Below are positions 47,443 through 57,374 of a stretch of DNA of 64,000 bases, in pieces (the stretch's first letter is position 1; each line of letters starts with the position of its first letter). Under the pieces are notes generated by a model. That model searched no databases. It was not told where the DNA came from and was given only the letters and a program-made list of their open reading frames with translations. The position numbers and the translations under genes are program-made. Origin of the DNA: Torymus aiolomorphi (Eukaryota > Arthropoda > Insecta > Hymenoptera > Torymidae); the NCBI GenBank assembly GCA_036365515.1, contig CM070874.1:178709297-178773296 (forward strand), given 5' to 3'.

Positions 47443-48341
47443 TGTGCGAAAGTTATACTAAATTAAATAAGTAAATGAATTCCAATAATAAAAGGGCAGG
47501 AATGAGTGAGGCGTGGGTGACTAAATAAATTAACACAATATTTTTCACGGGAGTAGCAGACACTTGCCTAGGCATAAAACTTCTCCCGATATAGAGAGGA
47601 AATCCCGGACAAGCGTAAGATTTTATTGCAACAAAGAAAAGAAATTATACACGCAACAGTAATTCTCTGATAGGCATAAGACTGAGATAAAGAAAGACAA
47701 ATCACATCCGATTCGCCACGAGGTACCTTTACGCATGCAAAGAAAGCTCTCTTACCCGAACCGGCGGAGGGAAAACGTGGACGACCCGACGCAAGGTCCT
47801 GATCGCACGTCGAGTGCGATCATCTTCTTCGGTTCAGGGCGCCTTGACGTCTTGAGGGAACCGTACCTGGACCCCGGGCAGGCCGTGCCGCGTAGGTGAA
47901 CACCTGGGGCAGAAATCGGCACGACGAGGTGACTCGAACGTGGCCAGCTGTCCCACAATCACACGAAGAACTATCCGCACAAATCCACACACACTCGCGA
48001 ACCGGCACAATATAATAAAACGCACTTAAACCTAAAAGGACGGCCGTGCTGACGTGCCGATTTTTCACACAAACGAAACCAAAGCAACCACGTGTGGGGC
48101 CAGAAAAGGGGAAACGTAAGAAGAAATACAAAACTGACTGTTTCCTTCGAAGGATGTGACAGTACTACTCAACGCACAGGATAAAGCCAGCGAGAGCCCG
48201 CGCGAACCTCCTCACGTGCGCCAATCAGGCTCTCTCTCTGTGCGCGCGCATGCTCGGCCAACCGCGGCGCGACGATCAGCGAGCCACGGCGCGAAATTCA
48301 AATGCCCCCTCCCCCCCCGTCTGACTTAAATCTCCCAAACA
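47443..48341 (-). mobile_element. BEL/Pao long terminal repeat
   Basis: On the minus strand it starts TGTTTGGGAGATTTAAGTC at 48341, right after the purine tract GAAGGCGGGCGGGA, and ends ACTTTCGCACA at 47443, 899 bp in all. It has a pol end on one side and a primer-binding-like site on the other, so a single LTR joins two internal regions, as expected after recombination between tandem copies. Confidence 0.65.
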
Positions 48342-48391
48342 TCCCGCCCGCCTTCGTCCGACGGACGAACCAGAAACTTGAAGAAACCGGC

Positions 48392-48600
48392 TCACTTAAC
48401 CTTGTCGTTTAACACCAGAGGACATAGCCGAGCAATATGTCGTCGTAGAGAAGAAGTGGCTGTCCTGACAGTAACAACTAGTACCAGACCATTGGGGCCA
48501 GGGTGCACGTCAATGACCCTGCCCAAAGGTTCTTTTGATGGGGGGTTCCGATCACCCTTCACCAAAACAAGCTGAACCACCGCAAAGTTCTCGCAGGGGT
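48392..48600 (-). pseudogene. BEL/Pao pol C-terminus
   Basis: The minus-strand frame reads VQLVLVKGDRNPP, LGRVIDVHPGPNGLV and RTATSSLRRHIARLCPL, the conserved C-terminal domain after integrase in BEL/Pao polyproteins (DUF5641 type). The stop at 48392 is followed by a polypurine tract and the LTR. Upstream pol is missing. Confidence 0.75.
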
Positions 48601-48697
48601 CCCACCAAAATCATTACAGGAGAAAATAAAGGAAAACAATTTTTTATTGTCCGTATAACACTAATACTTGCGAGTCATCAGCATTACCATTAGTAGT

Positions 48698-49384
48698 TAT
48701 TGTGGCACCATGGGGCAGACACAACAAACCCCTACCACCGACTTTGAGGTCATTGACCCTTTCTGGTGGTGGGGGTTTATTATGTCTGCCCCATGGTGCC
48801 ACAATATTCAAAATTCAAAATTATGATTTAAACTTAACTCTATGATTTCAAAATTTAAAATTATGATTTAAACTTGACTCTATGATTTCAAAATTTAAAA
48901 TATAACTTGAACTTTTAAAATTTATATAAATTGAACTCTATGATTTAAAATTTAACTTTACAGTTTAACTCTATAATATTAACTATTATTGACTTAGTCA
49001 ATTTATATAAGATAAATATACAATAAAAACAAAAATTGTTGGTGGTATTATAAGAAAAATTGATGTGTGTTTAAAATACTATCACAAGATTGATTTCAAT
49101 TGTTCAACATTTTTCACATATATTTATTATATAAAAGTTGAATTGTAAAAGAAAAATTTTGAATCATAGTTTCATCAAATTTTAAATTATAAAGTTGAAT
49201 TGTAAAAGAAAAATTTTAAATCATAGTTTCATCAAATTTTAAATTATTAAGTTGAATTGTAAAAGAAAAATTTTAAATCATAGTTTCAAATTTTGAATAT
49301 TATGGCATCATGGGGCAGACATAATAAACCCCCACCACCAGAAAGGGTCAATGTATTATGGCTGCCCCATAGTGCCACAATATT
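48698..49384. mobile_element. Foldback element with internal tandem repeats
   Basis: Both ends carry TGTGGCACCATGGGGCAGAC-type hairpins. The left hairpin is 48698-48812 (arms with AACAAACCCCTACCACC and GGTGGTGGGGGTTTATTATG) and the right one is 49304-49384. Between them AT-rich units repeat: ACTCTATGATTTCAAAATTT on the left side and a 57-bp unit starting AAGTTGAATTGTAAAAG at 49135, 49192 and 49249 on the right. The two sides are partly complementary. Confidence 0.75.
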
Positions 49385-49465
49385 CAAATTTGAAACTATA
49401 GTTTCATATATGATTTAAAATCATATATGATTTAAAATCACATATGATTTAAAATCACACACACA

Positions 49466-49496
<31 letters not shown>

Positions 49497-49507
49497 GCAC
49501 GCACGCC

Positions 49508-49541
<34 letters not shown>

Positions 49542-49545
49542 GAGA
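49385..49545. repeat. Compound simple repeat (TATGATTTAAAATCA, CA, GC, GA)
   Basis: Iterated ATATGATTTAAAATCA is followed by CA, GC and GA runs in direct succession. Confidence 0.95.
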
Positions 49546-49757
49546 TCGGCAGGATCTCCACAATCTTATCGTGGAGCGCTCGCATTCAGAGCGCTCACTA
49601 TACATGCAAGTACCAGACGGTGCAGGAATTCCCCGTCTGACACGGCCTGCTGCTCCGGGCAAACTACACGATCTTGCAGTCAGCCACGGCTACGAGCTGT
49701 AGCTCCCCACCATCGGTAGTAGTAGTGGGGAACAGCTGCAGCTTCCCCCTGCGTCGA
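49546..49757. other. Short unique stretch
   Basis: Balanced composition, no supported gene. Confidence 0.4.
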
Positions 49758-49880
49758 CACACACACTTACGCACACATACACACACACCCACACACACAT
49801 ACATACACACACACACACACACACATACACAATATTTAAAAATAAGTATACACACGCACACATTTTTAATAATAATATTT
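49758..49880. repeat. CA microsatellite
   Basis: CACA tracts with CATA interruptions over about 120 bp. Confidence 0.9.
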
Positions 49881-50134
49881 AAATAATTATAAGAATACGT
49901 ACATCATCATTTTCCGGCCCTTCGGCTATTGTGGCGGTTGTTATTAATTATTACACACTTTGTCACTTTGTCATAGTTTTTACCACTGTCACTTAGAACT
50001 AAACAATATGCTACTAACTAAGCACTTTGTCATTCAAGTTAAATTATATTCCAAACACTTTGTCACTTAAGTATACGGTTCACTTTGTCACTATAAACTA
50101 TTTACAACTCCTCGATGTGTGTGTGTGTGCACCA

Positions 50135-50929
50135 TCATGGCAAAAATTGCCTCTCGTTCTGGCAGTGCACTGTGTCTTCATTGCAGGCCGGGCACAACCA
50201 GAATCCGCAAGATGCACAACGAATCCAACGACGACTACGCTGGCACCAAAACCGTTTACTACAGCCGTAGCAAATGTCGCGATAGCGACGTGGTGCATCA
50301 TACACCACGTCTCGGCGACGGCGCCGAATACCACGTAAACACTGCTGAATACCACGTAAACGCCGACGCATACAAGACATCTCTTCGTCGCGTTGTAACC
50401 GTAATAAATGTTGTACCCCGCGAAAAAATCTTCGTCGCACACACATCGCACGTCGCAGTGTCACTTCATCGATATCTAACTCGTCATCATTGTCACTTTC
50501 ACTTTCACTTTCGATATCTTCCACTTGATCAGGGTGATTATTATCGATGGTTTCAGCGTTGGAATCTATGTCCTCAGCCTCCACCACATCCATTGGCTGG
50601 TCTTTTTCCTGATTTTCCTCCTCAATACTATCGCTCTCGAAGCCGCTGTCCACCTCCTCAGCGGCAGCCTCATCGAAAGCATCTTGCAACAAATCTGCAA
50701 GTGCAGCGTCCTCCTCTAATTGTATTTGACGAGCCTGCTCTTCTAACAGAGCCTCCTGGAGTACCAGAGGTTGCACGCCTTCTTGCCGTATATTGTAAGC
50801 AATTCTTGGCTCCCCCATATCGATCAAATTATTCACGAAATTCGCCAGCTCTTGTGGCGGCGAAGCGGTGTTGTGAACCAGCTCGGGGTAAGCGTCGATA
50901 TCGACGCGTACTTCCCCAATATTCTGCAT
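50135..50929 (-). CDS. Uncharacterised 264-aa protein with acidic middle and C-terminal Cys-rich zinc-binding-like region
   Basis: This is an uninterrupted single-exon frame. The Met at 50929 follows a CT-rich stretch and no earlier Met is in frame. The N-terminal 70 residues are hydrophilic and helical (QEALLEEQARQIQLEEDAAL). Residues about 85-155 are very acidic (DSGFESDSIEEENQ). Residues about 160-205 are Arg-rich. The C-terminus has ICYGCSKRFWC and WIRCASCGFWLCPACNED, a spacing of Cys and Trp like PHD or related zinc folds. An acidic region plus a zinc fold suggests a nuclear protein. I do not recognise the family. It stands between microsatellites and repeats, and it could belong to an unidentified mobile element or be a host gene. 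Confidence 0.55.
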   Translation of the reverse strand: MQNIGEVRVDIDAYPELVHNTASPPQELANFVNNLIDMGEPRIAYNIRQEGVQPLVLQEALLEEQARQIQLEEDAALADLLQDAFDEAAAEEVDSGFESDSIEEENQEKDQPMDVVEAEDIDSNAETIDNNHPDQVEDIESESESDNDDELDIDEVTLRRAMCVRRRFFRGVQHLLRLQRDEEMSCMRRRLRGIQQCLRGIRRRRRDVVYDAPRRYRDICYGCSKRFWCQRSRRWIRCASCGFWLCPACNEDTVHCQNERQFLP

Positions 50930-51041
50930 AATAGGGTAGAGAGAGAGAGAGATCTTGTCGTGTCGAAAACTTGCGGTAGACTGGAGGACAGCAGGGTGCT
51001 CTAACCATCATTTTTGTAAAAGTTTGTGAAAACTGAAGCAT

Positions 51042-51600
51042 AAGCTACAGTCTTATTACGTCTAGAGTCTGTAGAAACTTGCAGAAAATCGGATTCTGGA
51101 TTCATATTACACATGACGGAGGAAGTAGAAATTATTTTTCAAATAACTTCTAAAATCATGCGATAATAAGAGATGGAACAAAACCCTCGGTTTACTCTTA
51201 TTACGTCTGGCGAATACTCTAAAATTCTTTTCTCACGAAAACATTCAATCTCAGCCGATATCAGAGACATTTGTCTACTATATTATCCAAATAATTTATA
51301 AATTATTTGAGAAAAGTTCATATAAGCTGATTCAGAGCTTGTACAGCGTTTTACCCAAGAAATATTTTAAATTATTAGTTTATGTGTAATTATTGTTTAT
51401 TTAAGTTTATTTATTACAAAACTATGTTTAGGAAATGTCTATTTATTAATTTTACATAAAAAGTTAATATTAATATAAAATTAAATCGACCCGAGTTAGC
51501 AGAGAAACATCTGAGTGAGTAGGTTTATTAAAAAGCTACAAAAATAGAATGATAACAACTGCATTAGGGGCCACCCCACTAGCACACGTTAAGCTACACC
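51042..51600. other. AT-rich DNA without genes
   Basis: Nothing supported on either strand. Confidence 0.5.
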
Positions 51601-51619
51601 TACTTTTTGTGTATCGCCT

Positions 51620-53060
51620 TGAAGATTTTTCGTTGGCTGTCTCTTATCATAAGTGCAATGAATGAGGTGTCGTCGCTTCTATGCCAAGTAGTCCGTCATA
51701 ATGGCGAACTGACCAGCCGGTATAATGGTTTACTTATGACTATATTCACATGTCCCACTTTCTTAACTTATATGTTCCTGATACATACTGCAAAAAACTG
51801 TAATAAAAATTCATTTATTATGATTTCCAAGTACACAAACTCCCCTCTACGTAAACTTCAAGGCAGGATGAGAAAATAGTGAGAGTACACTGATTTAGTA
51901 CACTGATCAACGTATTGGTACGGTATTGGCACTATTTACTACCGGAAATTACGGTTAGATCGATCCGCGGTACTAGACTTTTGTATAAGGTACCATATCT
52001 TCTTTTAAATGAAGATGTTTTGGAACCTCATTGCTTGATCGATTTCGTTATCGATACATTGATCAGTCTAATCGATGGTTATATCAGCTCGCGGTATTAT
52101 ACTTTTTTACTACCCACTTTACCCTCTAACAGTACCGCATATTTATAACTTTCATTAACCAACTAATTTGGTTATTGATTCGGTATTAGTAAGGTATTGG
52201 TACGGATATCTTGGAAAGTTACATTAACATTAATTCGCGGTACTGTACTTTATTGTTAGGTGCAACATTCTCTTTTTATTGGAGGTATTTTGGAACCTCA
52301 CAGATCGATCGATTTCGTTATCGATATGTCGATTGATCCAATCGATGATCATTACAACTACTTAAACTCTTTTCGCTGTTTGTTTCTTATGACAAGTGCA
52401 ACGGATGAGACGTTATCACTTGTAAGGTCAGTAGTCCGTCATAATAATCAACGGATCAGATAGTATAATACCCTACTTATGACTATTACATATGTGACAC
52501 CTTCTTAGCTTATATGTTCCTGATACATGCTACGAAAAACTACAATAAAAACTAATTTATTTTTATTATCAAGCACGCAAACAACCCTTTACGTAAACCT
52601 CAATACAAGATGAGAAAATAGAGAGAGTTTAGTACACTGATCAACATATTGGCTCGATATTGGCACGATTTACTACCGGAAATTACGGTTAGATCGATCC
52701 GCGGTGCTAGACTTTTGTATAAGGTACCATATCTTCTTTTAAATGAAGACGTTTTGGAACCTCATTGCTTGATCGATTTCGTTATCGATACATTGATCAG
52801 TCTAATCGATGGTTATATTAGCTCGCGGTATTACAATTTTTTACTACCCAATTTACCCTCTAACAGTTCCGCATATTTATAACTTTCATTAACCAGTTAA
52901 TTTTGTTATTGATTCGGTATTAGTAAGGTATTGGTACGGATATCTTGGAAAGTTACATCCACATTAATTCGCGGTATTGTACTTTATTATTAGGTGCAAC
53001 ATTCTCTTTTTATTGGTGGTATTTTGGAACTTCACAGGCCGATCGATGTATTGATCAACC
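51620..53060. repeat. Tandem repeat, period about 734 bp, with internal sub-repeats
   Basis: CACTGATCAACGTATTGG at 51901 recurs at 52635. ATTACGGTTAGATCGATCCG and ATTCGGTATTAGTAAGGTAT recur with it. Two nearly complete units are present. Within each unit the phrase ATTTTGGAACCTCA with TCGATTTCGTTATCGATA occurs twice about 270 bp apart, so the unit itself grew by duplication. Small frames inside are copies of each other and not convincing. Confidence 0.85.
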
Positions 53061-53344
53061 CAATCAATTTTCATATCAGTTCAGAGTAACATAGTTTTAC
53101 TACACATTGTATCCATCTATTTACCGTATTTTATAACTTAGTCGTAGAAATTTTATGGAATTTTTTATAATTCTGAGTGTTTTAAAAATGTTTTTGGTGA
53201 TTTTTCATTATAATATATTAAGCTGCGATTATGTTTTTAGACTTTTTAAATTCAAAAGTGCCTATTCCTCAAAATTTCGCTGCGTTGCTCTGCATTCTTT
53301 TATTCCGTCCCCACCGTAAAATCCGTAGTTTCATGCTCTTTGGT

Positions 53345-53400
53345 GTGTATATAAGCCGTCTTAAACGATATTTACACCACAGTTCAGTTTGTCTGCGCCC
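53345..53400 (+). promoter_or_regulatory. Candidate promoter with TATA box and initiator
   Basis: GTGTATATAAGCC at about 53345 is followed about 35 bp later by ACAGTTCAGTTTGTC, which fits an arthropod TCAGT-type initiator. It precedes the 134-aa coiled-coil gene at 53609, so the leader is about 225 nt. Confidence 0.45.
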
Positions 53401-53608
53401 CAGAAACTATCAAAGATTAGTTGAACCAGTACGCTGTTACATACTTATAAATTTGGTTTGAGTGATCGTAGAAATACACTTCATCATCCAGAAATACTTC
53501 TATCGCACATTAAAGTGAGTTCTTCTTAAAGTATTAAATACTACCACTCTCTCTTAAGTTGTTAATATTGTGACAAGGTGAATTTTAAAATAGAAAATAA
53601 CTTGTTAG

Positions 53609-54013
53609 ATGATACCTGATTTCAACATGGTTTTCGATGAAACTCGTACACATATGGCAATTTTAAATGTCATTGAACGAGTCGAAACTCTCGAAGCATA
53701 TGACGAAGATCATTGGACCAATAAAAATTCATTATTCAATACTGTTGAATCAATAAATAGAGATTTAAAAAATTTAGATGACTTAGAAAAAAGTAACAAA
53801 TACATAAAACTTATTCTTGACTGTAATGTGCATCATACAGAAAAATTACTTAGAAAAAAAGATAATCTATGTAAACAATTAAATAAAATTACAAAACATT
53901 TATTATTATTAAATCAAAATTTTGAGCGGAAGTTTGAACAGCAGCAGAATCAAATTAATGAATTAAAAAGTGAAATTGAAAAATTGAAGCTGAATAAAAA
54001 CACATCAAAATAA
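53609..54013 (+). CDS. Coiled-coil protein of 134 aa
   Basis: The open frame begins MIPDFNMVFDETRTHMAILN. The second half has long heptad-like helices (KLLRKKDNLCKQLNKITKHL and QQNQINELKSEIEKLKL) and a lysine-rich end, so it probably forms an oligomer. I recognise no family. Its place upstream of the Polinton genes, AT-rich composition and own promoter-like sequence suggest that it is an accessory gene of that element, but it could also be independent. An alternative Met at 53627 is possible. Confidence 0.5.
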   Translation: MIPDFNMVFDETRTHMAILNVIERVETLEAYDEDHWTNKNSLFNTVESINRDLKNLDDLEKSNKYIKLILDCNVHHTEKLLRKKDNLCKQLNKITKHLLLLNQNFERKFEQQQNQINELKSEIEKLKLNKNTSK

Positions 54014-54245
54014 ATACCGTATTTTCTTGTAAACCTATGACCTCTTTATCAGTATTTTTAAATATATCTCATTATGATAATAAATACTTTTTAAAATTTT
54101 GTAAAATACTTGTCGTTTCTTATTTTAGGAATGATTTTTATATGGTTCATAATGTAAAAAACCGCTGCCAATTCATTGGCACGTAGCTTCCTCAAACTAA
54201 TTTTTTGATTCCTTTTATTAAATTAAAATTCGAAAAATAAATTTT

Positions 54246-54322
54246 TCTGTCCTCCGGCCGGAAAGCGCCAACTTCCCAGCCGCTGCGCGAAACGAAGTTG
54301 CCGCTTTCCGGCGCCGTCGAGC
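54246..54322. repeat. Hairpin with GC-rich arms
   Basis: CGGCCGGAAAGCGCCAACTT pairs with AAGTTGCCGCTTTCCGGCG around CCGCTGCGCGAAACG. It directly precedes a hairpin of the ATAGTATA family. Confidence 0.75.
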
Positions 54323-54327
54323 AGAGA

Positions 54328-54440
54328 AATAGTATACAGACCTTGGCCAGTAAAAAAGAAAGCCTCAGATCACATGTAATTGTCGGCCGAGGCGAAGCCG
54401 AGGTTCATTTCTTATTTTTACTGCCTAGGTGTGTAATATA
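54328..54440. repeat. Long hairpin of the ATAGTATA family, copy 5
   Basis: The arms AATAGTATACAGACCTTGGC and CCTAGGTGTGTAATATATTA enclose CAGTAAAAAAGAAA / TTTCTTATTTTTACTG and a loop containing GGCCGAGGCGAAGCCGAGG. The centre is the same as in copies at 29070 and 38625. No recombinase gene is near. Confidence 0.75.
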
Positions 54441-54690
54441 TTATTTCACGAAAAAAATTGGAAAAATTTTATGGAAAATATTAACTTGTAATTATTTCAT
54501 GGCTATTCATTGAGGTTGCATTTGCAATTTATTTGTTTGTGATTTTAATTCTTATATGAATGGAAAACAATCTTCTTCAAGTTCTATTCTTCATTAAATT
54601 TTTCTTCTTCAAGTCCACTGTCAACGGCTTCTCGTCGTACATCGGTTCAAAATAAAAAAAATATTCTAAAGTTGTCCTTTGATTGTGTTT

Positions 54691-55130
54691 ACCTCAAATA
54701 TTTCTGAAATTTATGAACCAATCATTTTGCCAAAAGAACTCATCCGAGAACTATCAATAATATACCTCTACAATGAATTTTGAAGCGAATAAGACAATTT
54801 TACTCTTGTAATAGTTGAACATATAAAACCCATTTTTTTTTCATTTTTCAATTTTTACGTTTTTGTTAATAACAAAAGAACCGTGATAGCTAGAGAATTA
54901 ATTTTTTTAGAAAATATAGGTAATTTAATTCTCTTTCGAATGCCACCCACCCCATTTAGATACATAGAGCCGTTCTAGAGAAATTACGATTTAAACAAAA
55001 ATTGAAAAAATTTTAACCTCAAATATCTCCGAAATTTATGGATCAATCCTTTTGCCCAAAGAACTCACTCGATTGGTATACAAATCTACCCCTACAAAAA
55101 ATTTCAAAGTGATTAAGCCAATTTTACTAT
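54691..55130. repeat. Tandem-type repeat related to the 26.4-27.1 kb array
   Basis: ACCTCAAATATTTCTGAAAT at 54691 recurs as ACCTCAAATATCTCCGAAAT at 55016 (spacing 325 bp), each followed by CAAAGAACTCA-type sequence. The reverse complement of these phrases is found in the 310-bp array at 26380-27130. Confidence 0.65.
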
Positions 55131-55598
55131 AGTTATTGAACGACAAAAAAAATAACTTTTTTAAAATTATTTTTTTTCTCAAAAAATAATGAAAAAAAAA
55201 CCTAAAAATTTAGTAAGTTATAGTACTTAATATCCTTTATAACCAAAAAATATTGATGTTAATATCTTTTTTTAATTTCGAAATTATACCTTATTTACAA
55301 AAAATTACGTTTTCATCAATAACTTATGACGAAATATAGCTACCGACTTTTTTTTTTTTCAAATTGTAGATAATTTTATCCTACATACAGAGAATTCATG
55401 ATATATAAACAATATTTGTTCTAAATATTAAAAAAATCGAAAATAAAAATTTTGAAAATTAAAAAATGGCTATAAAAAAAATAAATTTTACAAAAATAGA
55501 ATATTGACCCCAATTGTGGAAGCAAAATCTAAAAAAATGATCACTCTCCCGTTAAAATCGGTCGAGTAGATCAAGAGATATCAGCGTACACACACACA

Positions 55599-55633
<35 letters not shown>

Positions 55634-55830
55634 CCATACGGACATTTTCTAAAAATAGTGTATTTCTATTCCTAATTTGCTAAATAACATTTCTATCACA
55701 TTATCTCATAAACTTTGTTTTTACTATCACAAAGCTTCCTCTAGGAGGAAGCAAAAATACTTAAACTTTATAAATCATTATATCTATAATTAATTTAATG
55801 GTTTATTAACACTCATAACACCATACCCTC
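55131..55830. other. AT-rich DNA with a CA tract and GGAAGC palindrome
   Basis: No gene. TCGGTCGAGTAGATCAAGAG, a CA tract (about 55595-55632) and AGCTTCCTCTAGGAGGAAGC at 55733 repeat in inverted form the arrangement at 22358-22540. Confidence 0.5.
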
Positions 55831-55833
55831 ACA

Positions 55834-55890
<57 letters not shown>

Positions 55891-55913
55891 GCACACACAC
55901 ACACGCACACACG

Positions 55914-55948
<35 letters not shown>

Positions 55949-55950
55949 AA
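55831..55950. repeat. CA microsatellite
   Basis: About 110 bp of CACA with ACACTCAC and ACGCAC interruptions. Confidence 0.95.
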
Positions 55951-56014
55951 TCTAGAAATGATTACATTCTCAAAGATTAGGAAGGGTTGTTAGAGTGTGA
56001 GTGTTTATGGATAC

Positions 56015-56060
56015 TTTATATATAAAGGGGTACTTTAATTATCTGTCATTTTGATCTTGG
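56015..56060 (+). promoter_or_regulatory. Candidate TATA promoter for the 256-aa gene
   Basis: ACTTTATATATAAAGGGG near 56018 is followed about 30 bp later by CTGTCATTTTGATC, which could be an initiator. The coding region starts at 56090. Confidence 0.4.
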
Positions 56061-56089
56061 ATCCTACTAAAGCATGATAATACTGAAAA

Positions 56090-56860
56090 ATGTTTGCTCA
56101 GAATATTAATCAAAACTCTAAGTTCCAATGTGGCCAAATACTATCCATACTGTATGGATTAAATAAATCATACTGTAAGAAACTGACAGTTGGTCTAGAA
56201 AGCCATGTTATTGGCTGTGGTGATTTCAAATCTGTTGTTCGTCTAAGTGGTCAAAATATTGCGGGTATACCACTTACGCATACCGAGTGGATCTGCTTTG
56301 AAGAAAGTTTTCCCAGGATTGACGAATTCTTTGAATCTGAAGGAAACGAAATGGTTGATCAAAAAATATCTTGTGGTACCAGCTTTAGCATAAGGTTCAT
56401 GATAAGTTTTTCTGATAAAGCTTTTGAGCTGATAGACGAAACACAAGAGAAAAATCATAGCGGTGATCCACCAACAAAGATATGCTTTCAATCAAGATTG
56501 GTGTATAATAAAACAATCTATGATCAGCTCAAACACATCTCTACAAACGTAGACAATAGGATTAAATATCTGTTAAATGCGTGCAAAGATATAAAATATG
56601 TATTTAATGAAATTTGTAGTTATACGAAAGAGAAATTACAAGAAAAAAATCAATTATCACAATATACACAGTTTACATTTTATGATATACATTCTATAAC
56701 AAGCACATTTTATACCCATAATGTTAATAAGTTACATAAAATCTTGAAAAAAAATAATTTAAGTATGTTAATAGATGATGCCTATATTTTGATGTATGAA
56801 CTTGCATCTTTACAGTTGAAGGATATTGATCATGTTATGAACAAAAATATTAATCAATAA
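56090..56860 (+). CDS. Uncharacterised 256-aa Polinton-associated protein
   Basis: An intact frame just after a TATA-like promoter. The N-terminal half looks globular; residues about 45-85 (FKSVVRLSGQNIAGIPLTHT followed by EWICFEESFPRIDEFFES) have the strand-strand-loop-tryptophan-helix pattern of PC4-type single-strand DNA-binding domains. That is a weak resemblance and is only inferred. The C-terminal half is helical and lysine-rich. It is followed by 300 bp of repeats before the ATPase. It may be an early regulatory or replication accessory gene of the element; the function is unknown. Confidence 0.6.
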   Translation: MFAQNINQNSKFQCGQILSILYGLNKSYCKKLTVGLESHVIGCGDFKSVVRLSGQNIAGIPLTHTEWICFEESFPRIDEFFESEGNEMVDQKISCGTSFSIRFMISFSDKAFELIDETQEKNHSGDPPTKICFQSRLVYNKTIYDQLKHISTNVDNRIKYLLNACKDIKYVFNEICSYTKEKLQEKNQLSQYTQFTFYDIHSITSTFYTHNVNKLHKILKKNNLSMLIDDAYILMYELASLQLKDIDHVMNKNINQ

Positions 56861-57059
56861 ATGTATTAAAATATCAATCTTGTTTTTCCTTACCTTTGAC
56901 AGGTTAGGTATATGACCGTAATAAATTAATTATATTTCAATTAAAAATCTGTTTGTTTCTTAATTATCTCTATTTTAAAGTAATAAAGTTAGCATAAATA
57001 AATCTGTCGAAAGTGGTAGCGGCAGTGGCGAAAGGCTCAAGAGGTACATTAAATAGTTT

Positions 57060-57240
57060 GATATAACACATCAAGCTTTTCGATTCACATTAGGCTTATT
57101 GATTCACATTAAGCTTTTTGATACTCGTTAAGCACATTTATCACAAGTTTTGTAGCTACAAACTAGCTTGTTACTTCAATTACCTTATCACTTCAAATTA
57201 GCTTGTCACTTCAAATTAGCTTGTCGGTTCATCAGCAATC
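57060..57240 (+). repeat. Short iterated motifs upstream of the ATPase gene
   Basis: GATTCACATTA with TTAAGCTT-like words occurs repeatedly at 57080-57125. CACTTCAAATTAGCTTGT is iterated at about 57187-57228. Iterated words of this kind can bind proteins, for example as replication or promoter sites; this role is inference. Confidence 0.45.
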
Positions 57241-57374
57241 TGATTTCTCAAAAAGCTTGTGACACGCGCGCGCCGCCGCCGCCGCCACAAACCTCGAGAC
57301 TTATAAAAAATATTATCTCCTTTAATGAAACAGTTTTTGTCATGGATCTACGGTAGAAACATCCTTGGACATCT

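Noticed and set aside
47146..48131. Minus-strand frames in the BEL LTR and leader
   Set aside because: They lie within or next to the LTR and match no gag or pol domain.
51607..52882. Several 65-90-codon frames in the 734-bp repeat
   Set aside because: Two of them are copies of each other because of the tandem repeat; no recognisable domain or codon signal.
53240..53600. Terminal inverted repeat of the Polinton
   Set aside because: The right end is outside the window, so an inverted match cannot be shown.
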